DNA from: Streptomyces sp. CG1
GTDB taxonomy: Bacteria; Actinomycetota; Actinomycetes; Streptomycetales; Streptomycetaceae
Length of the DNA stretch: 64,000 nucleotides
Assembly (NCBI RefSeq): GCF_041080625.1
Contig: NZ_CP163518.1
Span: forward strand, 10,657,501 to 10,721,500
Direction: 5' to 3'
Each line of letters opens with the position of its first letter. Positions within the stretch are counted from its first letter, which is position 1. Positions 62,532 to 64,000 of the stretch are shown here, one piece after another. Under the pieces are notes generated by a model. The model had not been told where the DNA came from, did no database searches, and saw only the letters and a program-made list of their open reading frames with translations. The position numbers and the translations under genes are program-made.

Positions 62532-62663
62532 CGTGCCGGATCACCTGTGCCATGCGGTCGGGTCGCGCCACTGCCGCAGGCCCGGTGCCGGAGGCCGGGT
62601 GTAGGAGTAGCGGCCCAGGAAGTTGATGCGGTCGTACCGGAGCGAGGAGAGCCGGGCGGTCGT

Positions 62664-63110
62664 TCAGACCGAGCCTGCCCAGCCGCCCGCCGACTGGGCA
62701 GTGGGCACTCCGGGTGCGGGGCGGGGGCCGGGCACCTTGGCCGCCGCCGCGGCTGCGGCCAGTTCGAGGTGGGAGTTCATGTCCAGCTCGAACCGGCCGT
62801 AGGGGTTCACATGGGTCCAGAACAGCGGGGACAGGGCCCGCCGGTCGGCGTCGGTGAGCCGCTTCTGCCACTTCTCCTCGCTCAGGATGTCTTGGAGGAG
62901 CAGGGTGTTGATGTGCACCAACGCCGACTGGAGCAGGTGCAGGGCGAGCAACGAGACTTCCTGGCTCTCCTTGTCGAAACCGGTCAGGTCGCCGACCTTG
63001 CCGTAGAACAGGTCGTGGTTGGCGGAGTTTCAGTTCTCCACGACCTGGAGCCCGTCGTTGATCTCGCGTCGCAGTAGACCGGCCGCTCTGCACAACGCCG
63101 ACTTCATGCC
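62664..63110 (-). pseudogene. Tn3-family transposase, C-terminal remnant with a stop
   Basis: The minus strand reads AAGLLRREINDGLQVVEN, then TGA where relatives have Trp, then NSANHDLFYGKVGDLTGFDK, HLLQSALVHINTLLLQDILS, and ADRRALSPLFWTHVNPYGRF. This is the conserved end of Tn3-type transposases. It has no inverted repeat or resolvase. It is on the same strand as the N-terminal Tn3 remnant at 7.2 kb but in the wrong order to be the same gene. Confidence 0.8.
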
Positions 63111-63411
63111 TGCCCTCTTTCTGGCGGGTAGTCATCTGTCGGGCCTGGCTCTTATCTCGAGTTGGCGGCAGCCAAAAGACCGCGGCCTCCTCTATCAAGA
63201 GTTTGTTTTGGCCGGTGGATAGTTGAATCGAGGGACAGTTGAATTCGGGTCGGCCTATCGATGCGCTTGACACGGCTGCTGCAAGTGAAAAGCTGGAGGA
63301 GAGTGTCGAGTTCATCCGGCGAAGGGCTGTCAGATGCCGTGATTTGTTGCTGCCGGGAACCTTCGGCAGGGGCGCTCCCGGTAGCTCCCCACGTGTGCTG
63401 GGAGAAATACC

Positions 63412-64000
63412 ATGCCCGAATTTGTGTCCCTTGCAGGCAGCGAACGCGTGCCGCGGCGCGACGCGCAACTGCTGAGTCCGCTGCCACCGGCTGCACCGAT
63501 GACCGTGACTGTCTACGTACGGTCCAAGCCGGGTCAGACGAAGCACACGCTTGATGCTGCGGAGTTTGCTGCCAGGCGACCTGCCAAACGCGCCAAGGGC
63601 GTACCAAAGGTTCTTGAATCCCATGCCGCCGACCTTGCTGACCTCGATGCGGTGCGCCACTTCGGCGAGGCGCATCACCTGGAGGAGGTCGGGCGTAACG
63701 AGGCGGCGCGCAGCATCGAGCTGGCCGGGACCGTGGCGGACTTCAGCCACGCCTTCAAGGTCACTCTGTCCCGGTACGGCTACATCGACCAGGGCGGCCG
63801 CCGCCGCACCTACCGCGGACGCGAGGGCGCCATCCACATCCCCCGGGAACTCGACGGGCTCGTCGCTGCGGTCCTGGGCCTGGACAACCGGCCGCTCGGC
63901 GCGAACTTGCTGTACCGCAAGAGTCCCGCCCACATGCCCGTGAACGTCGCGGACGCCGCTCGCGGTCTCCCCCGGGGGACATTCCTGCCGCCTGACCTGG
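63412..64000 (+). CDS. S53-family kumamolisin-type peptidase, pro-domain (partial, runs off the window)
   Basis: The ATG at 63412 (GGGAG eight bases upstream) opens a frame that continues past the window edge. The first 196 residues form the pro-kumamolisin activation domain: LPPAAPMTVTVYVRSKPGQ, LADLDAVRHFGEAHHLEEVG, SIELAGTVADFSHAFKVTLS, REGAIHIPRELDGLVAAVLG and LDNRPLGANLLYRKS. In the family this domain is cleaved off at low pH to release an acid-active serine-carboxyl peptidase. No signal peptide is visible at this start, as in many kumamolisins. The catalytic domain must lie beyond the window. Confidence 0.85.
   Translation, partial: MPEFVSLAGSERVPRRDAQLLSPLPPAAPMTVTVYVRSKPGQTKHTLDAAEFAARRPAKRAKGVPKVLESHAADLADLDAVRHFGEAHHLEEVGRNEAARSIELAGTVADFSHAFKVTLSRYGYIDQGGRRRTYRGREGAIHIPRELDGLVAAVLGLDNRPLGANLLYRKSPAHMPVNVADAARGLPRGTFLPPDL

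Noticed and set aside
7185..63110. The two Tn3 transposase remnants as ends of one large transposon
   Set aside because: Both are on the minus strand, but the N-terminal piece is at the left and the C-terminal piece at the right, the wrong order for one gene. No Tn3 inverted repeats or resolvase were seen.

Overview
The window is high-GC actinomycete DNA, most like Streptomyces or a close relative. Signs are strong third-position G/C, GTG and TTG starts, twin-arginine and lipoprotein signals, many secreted proteins, and a typical set of TetR, MFS, aldo/keto reductase and xenobiotic-response genes. It reads as an accessory region: about twenty transposase genes or fragments, a decayed integrase, and many genes broken by stops, frameshifts or junctions. 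No core housekeeping block is present. Nothing in the sequence fixes whether it is a chromosome arm or a plasmid.

Layout. (1) 70-3543: a divergent redox locus. An ECF sigma factor overlaps a membrane-anchored Rieske protein on one side; a cupredoxin lipoprotein, a Tat-type metallophosphoesterase and a four-helix membrane protein overlap end to start on the other. An extended inverted repeat lies between. (2) 3.5-16.9 kb: an acyl-AMP ligase, a SodC-like lipoprotein, an S66 peptidase, a TPR protein, an intact IS1182-family element, a GNAT, a DinB protein, a TIR-domain protein and an ATP-grasp ligase, mixed with transposase remnants. (3) 17.1-25 kb: a large secreted phosphoesterase with PKD and Fn3 domains, an IS112-like element, a quinone-reductase-type enzyme, an IS5 element sitting on an older IS remnant, and a secreted S53 peptidase. 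(4) 25.4-30 kb: a decayed sugar ABC operon (binding protein with stop and frameshift, permease fused to an aldolase tail) divergent from an intact GH27 alpha-galactosidase. (5) 30.5-47.8 kb: small secreted proteins, a chimeric IS110/IS1182 transposase, a class II tRNA-like gene with an odd anticodon arm, an alcohol dehydrogenase, a possible toxin-antitoxin pair, an IS3 element between two truncated unrelated genes, a DUF429 protein and more IS debris. (6) 47.8-50.5 kb: TetR divergent from an MFS exporter and cupin. (7) 50.6-55.6 kb: integrase pseudogene, small membrane proteins, and a broken secreted protein beside a protease homologue lacking catalytic residues. (8) 55.7-62.5 kb: two redox modules, one XRE regulator opposite an FMN reductase and aldo/keto reductase, and one TetR opposite a four-gene run (alpha/beta hydrolase, aldo/keto reductase, membrane protein, ProC-like reductase) with a palindromic operator. 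(9) The right edge holds a Tn3 transposase remnant and the start of a second S53 peptidase.

Most distinctive are the sigma/Rieske/cupredoxin locus, which looks like an electron-transfer or copper stress circuit, the tRNA-like gene, the TIR gene that may be split by an ATP-grasp gene, and the chimeric transposase. All assignments are from motif recognition by eye; no database search was run.
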